A stretch of 64,000 bases of DNA from Sphingobacteriaceae bacterium (GTDB lineage: Bacteria; Bacteroidota; Bacteroidia; Sphingobacteriales; Sphingobacteriaceae). Below the pieces are notes generated by a model that did no database searches, was not told the DNA's origin, and saw only the letters and a list, made by a program, of their open reading frames with translations. The stretch spans positions 124,001 to 188,000 of the forward strand of contig CAHJWG010000007.1 of assembly GCA_903642215.1 (NCBI GenBank), written 5' to 3'. Position 1 is the first letter of the stretch. Each line of letters starts with the position of its first letter. The translations under genes and the position numbers were made by a program. Below are positions 10,370 to 19,542 of this stretch, in pieces.

Positions 10370-10384
10370 GATACTTCTTTTATC
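10370..10384 (+). repeat. Dispersed word, A flavour, just upstream of uvrA
   Basis: GATACTTCTTTTATC ends 14 bp before the uvrA ATG. A -7 element TATTTTTG at 10339-10346 would place this copy in the uvrA 5' leader. Confidence 0.8.
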
Positions 10385-10398
10385 GATATAAATTTTAA

Positions 10399-13230
10399 AT
10401 GAATACAGAACCAGAAATAGACTCCAAACATCATATTGTAATTGCAGGCGCAAGAGTTCATAATTTAAAAAACCTGACCGTTGCGATCCCAAAAAACAGA
10501 CTGGTTGTGATAACCGGCATGTCAGGCTCCGGCAAGTCGTCCCTGGCTTTTGATACGCTTTATGCTGAAGGCCAGCGCCGTTATGTAGAAAGCCTTTCTT
10601 CTTATGCGCGCCAGTTTTTAGGGCGGATGAACAAACCGGATGTAGATTATATCCGCGGTATTGCGCCGGCCATCGCCATCGAGCAAAAAGTGATTACTTC
10701 AAATCCTCGTTCTACAGTTGGTACTTCTACCGAAATTTATGATTACCTGAAGCTGCTTTTCTCCCGGATCGGGAAAACAATTTCGCCAAAATCCGGGCAA
10801 ATTGTTAAAAAAGATACCGTAACGGATGTTGTAAATTTTGCAGCAGCGTTGACGGAAAATACTGCCGTTACCGTTTATTGTCCGCTTCATCCGCATAACA
10901 ACCGAACGTTAAAAGAAGAACTGGCGGTTTTGCTGCAAAAAGGTTTTCAGCGGGTTTTGTTTGAAGGTAAAATTTCCAGGATTGAGCAGATTTTGGAGGA
11001 TGCCTCGATTGAAGATAAACAGTTAACATCAGATCATGCTGTTTTTATCGTGGTAGATCGGGTGATAATCAATACAGAAGAAGAAACTTTGAGCCGTTTG
11101 GCAGATTCTGTACAAACTGCTTTTTTTGAAGGCCGCGGCGATTGCTATCTCCGCTATAAACCAACGGAAGAAGAACCCGAAAAAGACCAGTTTTTTTGTG
11201 ACCGTTTTGAGCTGGATGGTATCCGTTTTGAAGAACCTTCGCCTAATTTTTTCAGTTTTAATAATCCTTACGGTGCCTGCAAACGTTGCGAAGGTTATGG
11301 TAAAACGATTGGTATTGATGAAGATTTGGTAATCCCGGATAAAAGTAAAACCATTTACGATGGTGCCATTGCGCCTTGGCGCAGCGAAAAAATGAAGGAA
11401 TGGAACGATGAACTGGTTAACAAAGCCATCAAATTTGATTTCCCGATTCATCGTGCATACAGCCAGTTAACGCCAAAACAACAAGCTTTGGTTTGGACGG
11501 GCAATAAGTACTTCCGTGGTTTGGATGCTTATTTTAAAGAGCTGGAAGAGCAAACCTATAAAATCCAGTATCGTGTAATGTTGTCGCGCTATCGCGGCAA
11601 AACTACTTGCCCGGATTGTAAAGGCAGCCGTTTGCGGGCAGATGCTTCTTTTGTCAGGATAAATTCCAAGTCCATAACTGATATTGTTTTGATGCCGATG
11701 GACGAAGCTTTGGCTTTCTTTCAAAATATTAAATTAAGTGAGCAGGACGAAAAAATCGCCCGTCGTTTGTTGCTGGAAATCATTAACCGCCTACAGTTTT
11801 TAAACGATGTTGGCTTGAGTTACCTCACCTTAAACCGACTTTCAAACACACTTTCCGGCGGAGAATCGCAGCGCATCAACCTGGCAACTTCGCTGGGCAG
11901 CAGTTTGGTTGGTTCCGTTTATGTGTTGGACGAGCCAAGCATCGGTTTGCATCCTCGGGATACGCAACGGCTGATTACAGTTTTAAAATCGTTGCGCGAT
12001 GTGGGCAATACGGTTTTAGTGGTGGAGCATGAAGAAGAAATTATGCAGGCCGCAGATCATTTAATTGATATAGGCCCGGAAGCCGGCACGCATGGCGGCG
12101 AACTGGTTTTTGCCGGAACTTATAACGAAATTTTAACCGACGAGAACAGTTTAACCGGCAAATATTTAAGTCATCGCGAAGAAATCAAAATTCCGGCGCA
12201 GCGCAGAAATTGGAATGATTTTATCCTGATAAAAGGAGCACGCGAAAATAACCTTAAAAATATCGACGTAAAATTTCCGCTTGGCGTTTTAACGGTGGTT
12301 ACGGGCGTTTCCGGTTCGGGCAAAACTAGTTTGGTCAAACGGATTTTGTATCCGGCTTTACAAAAAAGTTTGGGCAATTATTCCGGCGAAAAAACTGGCG
12401 GTTATGACGGTATTGAAGGTGATATCAGCAAAATTGAACAGGTAGAAATGGTTGATCAAAACCCGATTGGCCGTTCATCGCGCTCTAATCCGGTTACTTA
12501 TATTAAAGCTTGGGACGATATCCGGAACCTGTTTTCGGCACTGCCGGCTGCCAAAGCAGCAGGATTAAAACCGGCAGCTTTTTCTTTTAATGTGGAAGGC
12601 GGCCGCTGCGATGTTTGCCAGGGCGAAGGCGAAGTAAAAATCGAGATGCAGTTTATGGCAGATATTTATTTGCCTTGCGAAGCCTGCGGCGGCAAGCGGT
12701 TTAAACAGCATGTTTTAGATGTAACTTATCAGGAAAAAAACGTGGCCGATATTTTACAGATGACGATTGATGAAGCGCAGGAGTTTTTCTCGAAAGAAAC
12801 CAAAATCCTTAACAAAATAAAACCGCTGGTAGAAGTAGGTTTGGGTTACGTGCAGCTTGGCCAGTCGTCCAACACTTTATCCGGCGGCGAAGCGCAGCGG
12901 ATCAAGTTGGCGTCCTTTTTAATCAAAGGAAATAATGCCAGCAAAACAATGTTTGTTTTTGATGAACCCACAACCGGGCTTCATTTTCATGATATTAAAA
13001 AACTGTTAAAATCCTTTAATGCTTTGCTGGAACAAGGCAATACAATTGTAGTAATCGAGCATAATATGGATGTGATAAAATGTGCAGATTGGGTGATTGA
13101 TATTGGCCCGGAAGGCGGCGACCGCGGCGGAAATTTAGTTTTTGAAGGCTTGCCTGAAAAATTGGTTAAAGAGAAAAAATCTTACACTGCAAAGTTTTTA
13201 AAAGAGCGTTTAACACAGGTAGCCTGTTAA
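10399..13230 (+). CDS. uvrA: Excinuclease ABC subunit UvrA
   Basis: 943 residues with the two-ABC architecture of UvrA, the damage-recognition ATPase of nucleotide excision repair. The first Walker A is GMSGSGKSS (about 41-49) and the second [12 protein letters not shown] signatures [12 protein letters not shown] and [12 protein letters not shown] are both intact. Zinc-binding pairs are seen in CKRCEGYG...CPDCKGSR and in CDVCQGEGE...CEACGGKRF. Length and order are normal. It is divergent from the ECF sigma gene and followed by a good intrinsic terminator at 13381-13409. Confidence 0.98.
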   Translation: MNTEPEIDSKHHIVIAGARVHNLKNLTVAIPKNRLVVITGMSGSGKSSLAFDTLYAEGQRRYVESLSSYARQFLGRMNKPDVDYIRGIAPAIAIEQKVITSNPRSTVGTSTEIYDYLKLLFSRIGKTISPKSGQIVKKDTVTDVVNFAAALTENTAVTVYCPLHPHNNRTLKEELAVLLQKGFQRVLFEGKISRIEQILEDASIEDKQLTSDHAVFIVVDRVIINTEEETLSRLADSVQTAFFEGRGDCYLRYKPTEEEPEKDQFFCDRFELDGIRFEEPSPNFFSFNNPYGACKRCEGYGKTIGIDEDLVIPDKSKTIYDGAIAPWRSEKMKEWNDELVNKAIKFDFPIHRAYSQLTPKQQALVWTGNKYFRGLDAYFKELEEQTYKIQYRVMLSRYRGKTTCPDCKGSRLRADASFVRINSKSITDIVLMPMDEALAFFQNIKLSEQDEKIARRLLLEIINRLQFLNDVGLSYLTLNRLSNTLSGGESQRINLATSLGSSLVGSVYVLDEPSIGLHPRDTQRLITVLKSLRDVGNTVLVVEHEEEIMQAADHLIDIGPEAGTHGGELVFAGTYNEILTDENSLTGKYLSHREEIKIPAQRRNWNDFILIKGARENNLKNIDVKFPLGVLTVVTGVSGSGKTSLVKRILYPALQKSLGNYSGEKTGGYDGIEGDISKIEQVEMVDQNPIGRSSRSNPVTYIKAWDDIRNLFSALPAAKAAGLKPAAFSFNVEGGRCDVCQGEGEVKIEMQFMADIYLPCEACGGKRFKQHVLDVTYQEKNVADILQMTIDEAQEFFSKETKILNKIKPLVEVGLGYVQLGQSSNTLSGGEAQRIKLASFLIKGNNASKTMFVFDEPTTGLHFHDIKKLLKSFNALLEQGNTIVVIEHNMDVIKCADWVIDIGPEGGDRGGNLVFEGLPEKLVKEKKSYTAKFLKERLTQVAC

Positions 13231-13380
13231 TTTGTAGAAATCCCGGTAAAATCAGCCGTTAAAAAATTAATTCAACAGAAGTAAAATGCTGGATTCAGCT
13301 TTATTATTTTCAGAGATAAAGTAAAGTTACTGATCAACGCAGAATTTACCGGATAAACTTAAAACAAACATCAAAATAGA

Positions 13381-13409
13381 AAAGCTGCCTGTAAAGGGTA
13401 GCTTTTTTT
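13381..13409 (+). terminator. Intrinsic terminator after uvrA
   Basis: A hairpin with arms AAAGCTGCC and GGGTAGCTTT is followed by a run of seven T. It lies 150 bp after the uvrA stop and just before a copy of the dispersed word. Confidence 0.75.
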
Positions 13410-13418
13410 ATTTATGCT

Positions 13419-13433
13419 GATGCTTCTTTTACG
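13419..13433 (+). repeat. Dispersed word, A flavour
   Basis: GATGCTTCTTTTACG, immediately after the uvrA terminator and upstream of the LysE promoter. Confidence 0.8.
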
Positions 13434-13467
13434 GGACAAAAAACTATGTTTGTTTATTGTGCAACCA

Positions 13468-13498
13468 TTTCTATCTGTCAAAAACCTGATTACTTTTG
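13468..13498 (+). promoter_or_regulatory. Bacteroidota-type promoter for the LysE gene
   Basis: A -33 TTTC (13468-13471) and a -7 TACTTTTG (13491-13498) are separated by 19 bp. The ATG at 13503 follows the -7 element by only 4 bp, which would make the transcript leaderless or nearly so. Confidence 0.5.
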
Positions 13499-13502
13499 CC
13501 CC

Positions 13503-14129
13503 ATGATTTTTCTGACCTTTTTCCTGGGGATTGTTTGCAATTTTATTGGTTACGTTCCGCCGGGAAACATCAATTTAACACTCGTACAAATCACCATAAA
13601 TCGTGGCATAAAACAAGCATTATATTTTATTTCTGCGTTTTCGGTAGTCGAGTTTTTTTTCACTTTACTGATCATGAACGGTGCAAGCTGGCTTTCGCAG
13701 CAGATGAAGTTAAGCACTATCATCGATTGGGTTATGGTCGTTTTGTTTACAGTTTTAGGTTTTGTAACCTGGCATAACCGTAACGAGCAGCCAAGCGAAA
13801 AATATTCTAGTAACGACAGTATCCGTTACGGCATCATCCTTGGCATTGTAAACCCGATGCAAATCCCGTTCTGGCTCATTACCGGCACCTATTTAATCAC
13901 CCATGAATGGATTGAAGCTTCTGGTTTTGAGTTGATTGTGTTTAGTTTCGGTTCTGCATTAGGTGCATTTTTGTGTTTGTACATCTACGCAAAATCAGCA
14001 AATTATATCAAAGATAAATTTGCCCTCAGCAGTAAAATCATCAACAAAAGCATTGCTATTTTATTTTGGAGTTTTGCCGCTTACCACGTAATTAAACAAG
14101 TATATCTGATGTTTTTTAAGCACCATTGA
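13503..14129 (+). CDS. LysE/RhtB-family exporter
   Basis: 208 residues with about six hydrophobic helices. The first has the VPPGNINLTLVQ signature of LysE-type translocators, and IVNPMQIPFWLITGTYL forms a conserved later helix. These proteins export amino acids or related solutes from the cytoplasm; the substrate is not predictable here. The ATG at 13503 is chosen because an upstream in-frame ATG (13446) adds 19 non-hydrophobic residues and would precede the promoter. Confidence 0.85.
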   Translation: MIFLTFFLGIVCNFIGYVPPGNINLTLVQITINRGIKQALYFISAFSVVEFFFTLLIMNGASWLSQQMKLSTIIDWVMVVLFTVLGFVTWHNRNEQPSEKYSSNDSIRYGIILGIVNPMQIPFWLITGTYLITHEWIEASGFELIVFSFGSALGAFLCLYIYAKSANYIKDKFALSSKIINKSIAILFWSFAAYHVIKQVYLMFFKHH

Positions 14130-14139
14130 GTTTTGAGTT

Positions 14140-14154
14140 GATGCTTCTTTTATC
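14140..14154 (+). repeat. Dispersed word, A flavour
   Basis: A perfect GATGCTTCTTTTATC copy, 10 bp after the LysE stop and in sense orientation. Confidence 0.9.
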
Positions 14155-14230
14155 ATATGTTTTTAGGTAAACCGAATCTCAAAAATCATATTTTGATAAA
14201 CCTTTTTATACTAAGTCGGGTTTACTCCAT

Positions 14231-15421
14231 ATGAAAAAAACATTAACCTATATGATAATTGCGTTGGCAGTAAGCTTTGCTTCCTGCAGCAGCAATACAA
14301 AATCAGGTCAATCGGCAGAGAGTGATGCGATAAAAAATACTGATGCCACAACCGGTAATAATACAGAACATAAAGTTAGCGATAACCCAAACGGCAATAA
14401 TTCGGTAAAGCTGGAACAGGTTTTTGCTGATCCAACCTACCAGTTAACCGGCGTTGCGGTTTCTAAATCCGGTCGTTTATTTACCAGTTATCCATTGTGG
14501 ACACCTTCGATTTATAAATATGCTTTGGTAGAAGTTTTGCCGGGAAATCAGGTAAAACCATATCCGGATGCAGCCATGAACAGCTGGAAACCCGGCGAAA
14601 GCGGCAACAACAAATGGGTTTGCGTGCAGGCACCTTATATTGATGACCAGGACGTGATGTGGGTGATTGACCCGGCTGCGCCGAAGCTGGACAAGGTTTA
14701 TCAAAACAGCCACAAACTGGTTAAAATTAACCTAAGCACCAATAAAGTTGAACGCACTTATACTTTTGAAGGCGTTGCTGATGAACATAGTTATTTAAAC
14801 GATGTTCGGGTGGATACCAAAAGGCAGTTTGCTTACATCACCAACTCAGGAACCGGAGGAATTGTGGTGGTTGATTTAAAATCAGGAAAAGCACGGCAGG
14901 TTTTGCAAAATCATTATTCTGTTCATACGGATAAAGATTTTAAATTTATCATTGACGGAAAAGAAATGGCGCAGGACGGCCAGCCGGTGAAATTTGATTC
15001 GGATGGAATTGCGCTATCTCCTGATGGCAATTTGTTGTATTACAAACCTTTAACAGATACAAAATTGTATCGCATTAAAACAGAATTTTTAAGGAATGAT
15101 ACTTTACCCGGACAAAAATTGAAGGGTTATGTAGAAGATTTGGGGAAATATGCGGTTACTGACGGGATGGAATTTGACAAAAAAGGAAATTTGTATTTAG
15201 GCGATCCGCAGCATTCTTCCATCATCAAAATTACGCCTGATTTGAAAGCGACAACTTTGGTGCAGGATGATCGCTTGATCTGGCCGGATAGTTATTCACT
15301 TTCAAAAGATAGTGCTTATTTATATGTTAGCTGTTCTCAAATCCAGAAAACGCCGGAACATAATGCAGGTATCAATAAGCGTACTTCGCCATATGCGATA
15401 TACAGAATTAAATTGTCATAA
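14231..15421 (+). CDS. Lipoprotein of the major royal jelly/Yellow family
   Basis: 396 residues with a lipoprotein signal (AVSFASC, Cys at about 19) followed by a low-complexity Ser/Asn linker to about residue 55. A beta-propeller-like domain follows, with motifs such as LTGVAVSKSGRLFTSYP, YLNDVRVDTKRQFAYITNSG, FDSDGIALSPDGNLLYY and VTDGMEFDKKGNLYLGDP. These match the MRJP/Yellow family, annotated in bacteria as L-dopachrome-tautomerase-related or SMP-30-like. The reaction is not established for bacterial members. The TAA overlaps a copy of the dispersed word that forms a hairpin with the next copy. Confidence 0.8.
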   Translation: MKKTLTYMIIALAVSFASCSSNTKSGQSAESDAIKNTDATTGNNTEHKVSDNPNGNNSVKLEQVFADPTYQLTGVAVSKSGRLFTSYPLWTPSIYKYALVEVLPGNQVKPYPDAAMNSWKPGESGNNKWVCVQAPYIDDQDVMWVIDPAAPKLDKVYQNSHKLVKINLSTNKVERTYTFEGVADEHSYLNDVRVDTKRQFAYITNSGTGGIVVVDLKSGKARQVLQNHYSVHTDKDFKFIIDGKEMAQDGQPVKFDSDGIALSPDGNLLYYKPLTDTKLYRIKTEFLRNDTLPGQKLKGYVEDLGKYAVTDGMEFDKKGNLYLGDPQHSSIIKITPDLKATTLVQDDRLIWPDSYSLSKDSAYLYVSCSQIQKTPEHNAGINKRTSPYAIYRIKLS

Positions 15422-15453
15422 AAGAAGCATCTTTGTTTGATGCTGTTTTTATC
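15417..15453. repeat. Hairpin built from an A and a B copy of the dispersed word
   Basis: A minus-strand A copy (15417-15431) and a plus-strand B copy (15439-15453) face each other across 7 bp. They pair as AAAAGAAGCATC with GATGCTGTTTTT, with one mismatch and one G-T pair, followed by ATC. This would work as an intrinsic terminator for the MRJP-type gene, whose stop is inside the left arm. Confidence 0.8.
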
Positions 15454-15481
15454 GCCTAAAAATCAAAACCAAAAAACAAAC

Positions 15482-15721
15482 ATGAGTTCTTTCCATATTG
15501 ATATTCCCCGAAAAGATCATACGATGACCGTTCGGGTTGAAGATGCCAATAAACCCAGGCTAACTGCTTACAATCTTTTTTACAACGAGCAACTGTTTGG
15601 CTGCCTGGTTTGTAATGAAAATAACATCTGGATTTATGAGCCGCACGCACACGAAGCTTTGATATTGAATGCAGAAGAAATACAGCATTTAGGCAAGCAA
15701 ATTAAGGAGCAAGCCGGTTAA
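15482..15721 (+). CDS. Small soluble protein, unknown
   Basis: 79 residues from MSSFHIDIPRKDH. An upstream ATG at 15437 lies inside the repeat hairpin and is rejected. The protein has alternating beta-strand-like stretches (MTVRVED, LFGCLVCNENNIWIY) and an acidic helical end. I do not recognise the family. It is followed by a bidirectional terminator shared with the convergent gene. Confidence 0.65.
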   Translation: MSSFHIDIPRKDHTMTVRVEDANKPRLTAYNLFYNEQLFGCLVCNENNIWIYEPHAHEALILNAEEIQHLGKQIKEQAG

Positions 15722-15741
15722 GTTTTCAAAAAAACATCCAA

Positions 15742-15776
15742 AAAAAGAGCTTCAGAATTATTTTCGGAGCTCTTTT
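15742..15776. terminator. Bidirectional intrinsic terminator
   Basis: Arms AAAAGAGCTTC and GGAGCTCTTTT form an 11-bp stem with T tracts on both strands. It sits between convergent genes ending at 15721 and 15800. Confidence 0.8.
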
Positions 15777-15799
15777 TAGTTTTAAAATAGTTCGATTGT

Positions 15800-16336
15800 T
15801 TACGATAGTTTTTTATTAAACATTTTTTTTGCCGAAACCCATTCTTTGTTCAAAGCCGTTTCCGAAGTTTTTTCTGCAATTGCATCAAAAGCTAAACCTG
15901 CGGCAATGGCGTAAACGGCGTGATGTAAACCATCAATAGAAACTGTTTTGGCATCTTCTTCCGTTGCCGGCGGTGCAACATCCAAAGAAGGCAGCATAAC
16001 CATTGCAGTTCCCCAAATCGCACCAAAATGTACCAATGTTGCTTTCCAGCCTTTTAAACCTGTTAAGGAAATTAATCCGCGTGCAATTCCCCATGATGTA
16101 CCGTAAGCCCAATGAATTTGCTGTGATACTTTTGCTTTGTTTTCTTCGGAGTCTGGCTCTATGTCCAACACTTTAGAAGCTGCATCAATCGGTGCAGAAC
16201 TTGGCTCGCGGCCATCAATTTTCATTTCGATCGCTTGCGAAACGGTTATGGCAGCCGTGCCAACAATGCCGGCCATTACACCAATGCCAATAGCGGTGCC
16301 TAATTCGTTTAAAAATATTCCTGCTTTATTTTTCAT
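15800..16336 (-). CDS. Integral membrane protein with GREPSSAP motif
   Basis: 178 residues from MKNKAGIFLN at 16336; a longer frame upstream to 16411 lacks membrane character and is not used. Four hydrophobic segments are visible: ELGTAIGIGVMAGIVGTAAI, then stretches near YGTSWGIARGLISL, VHFGAIWGTAMVM and AVYAIAAGLAFDAI. The motif EMKIDGREPSSAP after helix 1 resembles YagU/DUF1440-like inner membrane proteins, but the match is from memory and weak. Function unknown. Confidence 0.65.
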   Translation of the reverse strand: MKNKAGIFLNELGTAIGIGVMAGIVGTAAITVSQAIEMKIDGREPSSAPIDAASKVLDIEPDSEENKAKVSQQIHWAYGTSWGIARGLISLTGLKGWKATLVHFGAIWGTAMVMLPSLDVAPPATEEDAKTVSIDGLHHAVYAIAAGLAFDAIAEKTSETALNKEWVSAKKMFNKKLS

Positions 16337-16479
16337 ACAATTATAATTAACTGGTTTAATCAACAAAAAACCAGTTCGATTGATTTTTTCTAAACCAGAA
16401 AACAATATCAAACAGGTAGTTTTTATGGAAAGATGAATTACATCAGCAGCAAACCACCAAAATTTGATAATATTACAGC

Positions 16480-16647
16480 ATGAAAAAATCAGTGCTGCTA
16501 ACCCTCTTAACCTTACTAACCACTTTGCAAAGTTGTATAGTAGTTGGCGGTGTGTTTAGGGCCGGTTTTAAAATGGGTATTTATTCTGTTTTCTTGATTT
16601 TAGGATTGCTGGTTTGGATTATTTTTAAACGATCTAACCGAAGATAA
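16480..16647 (+). CDS. Micro-lipoprotein with one membrane helix, copy 1
   Basis: 55 residues. MKKSVLLTLLTLLTTLQSC is a lipoprotein signal with the lipobox cysteine at 19, followed by a glycine-rich piece (VVGGVFRAGFKMG) and a transmembrane helix ending in KRSNRR. It resembles the next gene (CSAIGGIFKAGAAVG), so the two are tandem paralogues. The family is unknown to me. Confidence 0.6.
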   Translation: MKKSVLLTLLTLLTTLQSCIVVGGVFRAGFKMGIYSVFLILGLLVWIIFKRSNRR

Positions 16648-16668
16648 AGCCGAATCTTAAAAATATGG

Positions 16669-16683
16669 GTTAAAAGAAGCATC
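16669..16683 (-). repeat. Dispersed word, A flavour
   Basis: The plus strand reads GTTAAAAGAAGCATC, 21 bp after the first micro-lipoprotein stop and between the two paralogues. Confidence 0.85.
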
Positions 16684-16755
16684 AGTAGGTTAGGTAATAA
16701 TTGCAAAAACAATCAATAGCACTTCCTGTTAGCTTCATAAATAAAATTTAATCAC

Positions 16756-16926
16756 ATGAAAAATCTGAACCTGTTTGTACTTGCTGTAATGTTAATGGTG
16801 TTAAGCAGCTGCTCTGCTATAGGCGGAATTTTTAAAGCCGGTGCCGCAGTAGGCATTATTGCCGTTGTTGTTGTTATAGCAGTAATTATCTGGTTGATCT
16901 CTCTTTTCAGAGGAAAAAGTAGTTAG
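16756..16926 (+). CDS. Micro-lipoprotein with one membrane helix, copy 2
   Basis: 56 residues. The lipobox MVLSSC has its cysteine at residue 19, then AIGGIFKAGAAVG, a hydrophobic helix (IIAVVVVIAVIIWLISLF) and a basic RGKSS end. The layout equals the 16480 gene at diverged sequence. A strong terminator follows at 17004-17028. A small envelope-associated role is likely, but nothing more can be said. Confidence 0.65.
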   Translation: MKNLNLFVLAVMLMVLSSCSAIGGIFKAGAAVGIIAVVVVIAVIIWLISLFRGKSS

Positions 16927-17003
16927 TAACTTGTTTGATAATTTGCTATCGATTTGAACTGAAATATGTTGCAGTTTTAAGCTTGAATTCTTTGTAAAAA
17001 AGT

Positions 17004-17028
17004 AAAGCTCCTGATGGGCAGGAGCTTT
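17004..17028 (+). terminator. Intrinsic terminator after the micro-lipoprotein
   Basis: AAAGCTCCTG and CAGGAGCTTT arms form a near-perfect 10-bp stem with a short loop, 78 bp after the stop. Confidence 0.75.
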
Positions 17029-17059
17029 TACTAACCAATTATAAACCTAAATTATGAGA

Positions 17060-17088
17060 AGACTTTTTTAAACAGAAAGTCTTTTTTT
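17060..17088 (+). terminator. Second intrinsic terminator
   Basis: AGACTTT and AAAGTCT arms are followed by seven T. It lies 30 bp beyond the preceding hairpin. Confidence 0.65.
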
Positions 17089-17566
17089 GTTCCTCTCTGT
17101 TTGATAGTGTAAAGATAACACTAAGTTTTACAATTGCAAAAATATTTTTTCTTGTCTTTCATATAATTGAAGAAATAGACGCCTTTACAGCAATCATTTT
17201 ACCGTTACGATAAATTCAATTAGTAAAAAAGCAAGTTTTTGTTAAAAAAGATCAATTATTATTTTTTAGAGAATCAAAAAGCCAATTAAAAATTCTAAAG
17301 TTTAAAAAAGTAGTATAAAACAGGATAGTTTTAGTATTGATAATGCTTTTAGCGGATATAAAAATCAGAAAAAGTTAAATTTAATTAATAAGATACTGTT
17401 TCTAATTTCTATAAAAGAAAAATCAGGATACCAATTGATATAAAAGTAAAATAACAGCGTTTTTTGACTGTTAAAATTTATCAGCATAAATCTCTTTTAT
17501 AATTTTAATTTTAAATCAAAACGCCTCTTTTACCGTATATAATGTAATCGAAATAACAATTGCCGA
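17089..17566. other. AT-rich non-coding stretch
   Basis: About 480 bp without a credible gene or RNA. It is very AT-rich with many A and T runs. The only recognisable item is a degraded copy of the dispersed word near 17519-17533 (AACGCCTCTTTTACC), 33 bp before the desaturase ATG. Confidence 0.6.
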
Positions 17567-18295
17567 ATGATTATTCTTGTGTTTTTCCTGTGCCACTGGT
17601 TTTTGTCACTATTTTTTCAAACTTTCTTTTTACATCGGTATGCTTCGCATAAGATGTTTAAGCTGAATAATTTCTGGGAAAAAACTTTTTACCTGATGAC
17701 GTATGTTTTCCAGGGTTCTTCCTTTTTAAATCCGCGTGCATATGCAATTTTACACCGGATGCACCATACTTACAGCGATACCGAAAAAGATCCGCATTCG
17801 CCGCATTTTGCAAAGGACGTACTTGGGATGATGATCAAGACTAAAAATATCTACATGGATTACCAGAAGCATAAAATTGAACCGGAACCTGCTTTTCGTG
17901 ATCGTTATCCAACCTGGAATTTTGTAGATCAAATTGGCGATCATTGGGTTAGCCGGATTGCGTTTGGTTTGTTTTACATCACTTTCTATATTGTTTTTGC
18001 CACGCAATGGTGGATGTTTTTATTGCTGCCGATACATTTTTTAATGGGACCGTTGCACGGTGCGATTGTAAACTGGTGCGGACATAAATATGGTTATTCT
18101 AATTTTGATAACCACGACCACAGCAAAAATATGCTGCCTTTGGATTTTTTAATGATGGGTGAGCTTTTTCAAAATAATCACCATAAAAAACCAAATGATG
18201 CTAATTTTGCTAAAAAATGGTTTGAGTTAGATCCAACTTATCCGGTTATGAAGTTAATGCACCATTTACGGATCATCAAATTAAGAAAAATTTGA
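17567..18295 (+). CDS. Membrane fatty acid desaturase
   Basis: 242 residues. Three histidine clusters of acyl-CoA/acyl-lipid desaturases are present: HRYASH (23-28), HRMHHTYSDTEKDPH (63 onward) and QNNHHKKP near residue 200, plus NWCGHKYGY. Paired hydrophobic segments flank them, as in di-iron integral membrane desaturases that introduce a cis double bond into fatty acyl chains. It is shorter than the roughly 300-residue stearoyl-CoA type but has all iron ligands. It is followed closely by an esterase gene. Confidence 0.88.
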   Translation: MIILVFFLCHWFLSLFFQTFFLHRYASHKMFKLNNFWEKTFYLMTYVFQGSSFLNPRAYAILHRMHHTYSDTEKDPHSPHFAKDVLGMMIKTKNIYMDYQKHKIEPEPAFRDRYPTWNFVDQIGDHWVSRIAFGLFYITFYIVFATQWWMFLLLPIHFLMGPLHGAIVNWCGHKYGYSNFDNHDHSKNMLPLDFLMMGELFQNNHHKKPNDANFAKKWFELDPTYPVMKLMHHLRIIKLRKI

Positions 18296-18310
18296 ACTCC
18301 TATTGCATAA

Positions 18311-18342
18311 ATCATCTGTTTACTTAACTTTAAACAGATGAT
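18311..18342. promoter_or_regulatory. 12-bp inverted repeat over the esterase start codon
   Basis: ATCATCTGTTTA and TAAACAGATGAT are perfect inverted repeats with an 8-bp loop. The esterase ATG (18338) lies in the right arm. There is no T tract, so it is more likely a start-occluding hairpin or an operator than a terminator. Confidence 0.6.
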
Positions 18343-19480
18343 CCGTTTTATCCTCATCTTCCTGCTGTTTCTCGTTTCTTTGCTGGCAGTTTTCCCGGCA
18401 CCAACTTATCATCTTTGGATCCTGGCAATCCTGGTGACTGAGTTCCCGTATATTTTTATCATCCTCACCATTATTCTTTATCTAATCAAAACCCGGTTAA
18501 TAGGATATAAAAGAGCAGGCAATATATTGGCTTTCATTTCGCTGATGCTTTTTTTATCGCCTGTTTTTAGTGCTTATATTACCGCCAAAAAACTTCCGCA
18601 GGAACTCAGTTTGGCTTTAGGAAATGCTGTCAATTTAAATCCGGATCATCTAAAACAACCTTATTCTTTCTTTTCCATGTTTTCCGGAATTGATCAAAAA
18701 AAGGTTCCTTATCAAACTTTTACTTACAAAACTTATCCCGAAATCAGTTTACAGCTCAATTATTATCGGTCGCAAATTGTGGGGAAAAAGCCTTGTGTAA
18801 TTGTCATTCACGGCGGTTCCTGGCAAGGCGGAACAGATGAACAACTGCCTGAACTAAATAGTTATCTGGCAAGAAAAGGTTATCAGGTTGTATCTATCGA
18901 GTATCGTTTGGCACCGGAATACAAAAATCCGTCGCCGATAACGGATGTTCAAAATGTAATCAGTTATTTAAAAACTCATGCTGAGAAATTACAGATCGAT
19001 ACAACTAATTTTGTTTTATTGGGCAGATCTGCAGGCGCACAAATTGCGCTGCTTGCCGCTTATACTTTAAAAAATGAAGGCATAAAAGGAGCAATTGATT
19101 ATTACGGGCCGGCAGATATGATTTTTGGTTATTTGGTGCCGTCAAATCTGTTAGTGCTTGATTCACATCAGATTATGGTTGATTATTTGGGAGGAACGTA
19201 TCAGCAAATTCCAAAAAAATATGCAGCGAGTTCTCCGATTTTATATGCAAATGCGGCTTCCGTTCCAACGCTGATCATCCACGGGAAAAATGATGTGCTG
19301 GTTTCGTATCAGCACAGCGTTCGCCTAAACACAAAACTGAACGAACTCAAAGTGAAGCACTATTTTTTGAGTTTGCCTTGGGCAACGCACGGCTGCGATT
19401 TCAATTTAAACGGCCCGAGCGGACAGTTAGCAACTTATACGGTAGAACGCTTTTTAAACGTTGTTACTTCGTCGAAATAA
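18338..19480 (+). CDS. Alpha/beta hydrolase (esterase/lipase-like) with N-terminal membrane helices
   Basis: 380 residues. About 90 N-terminal residues form three hydrophobic helices; the catalytic domain follows. HGGSWQGG is the oxyanion-hole motif, GRSAGAQ the nucleophile elbow, with LIIHGKNDVLV (acid) and WATHGCD (histidine) completing the triad. The HGG motif and spacing match the hormone-sensitive-lipase/BD-FAE-like esterase group. It follows the desaturase by 42 bp; a lipid-related role is an inference from this. Codons at 18543-18557 contain a degraded copy of the dispersed word. Confidence 0.85.
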   Translation: MIRFILIFLLFLVSLLAVFPAPTYHLWILAILVTEFPYIFIILTIILYLIKTRLIGYKRAGNILAFISLMLFLSPVFSAYITAKKLPQELSLALGNAVNLNPDHLKQPYSFFSMFSGIDQKKVPYQTFTYKTYPEISLQLNYYRSQIVGKKPCVIVIHGGSWQGGTDEQLPELNSYLARKGYQVVSIEYRLAPEYKNPSPITDVQNVISYLKTHAEKLQIDTTNFVLLGRSAGAQIALLAAYTLKNEGIKGAIDYYGPADMIFGYLVPSNLLVLDSHQIMVDYLGGTYQQIPKKYAASSPILYANAASVPTLIIHGKNDVLVSYQHSVRLNTKLNELKVKHYFLSLPWATHGCDFNLNGPSGQLATYTVERFLNVVTSSK

Positions 19481-19542
19481 ACCCAAACCACAATTTTTTG
19501 TCAACTTATATCAACTTCAAATCTTTTATTAAAAGTAATTTT

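Noticed and set aside
10289-10492. A minus-strand frame upstream of and into uvrA
   Set aside because: It overlaps the uvrA start and has no codon bias or known motif.
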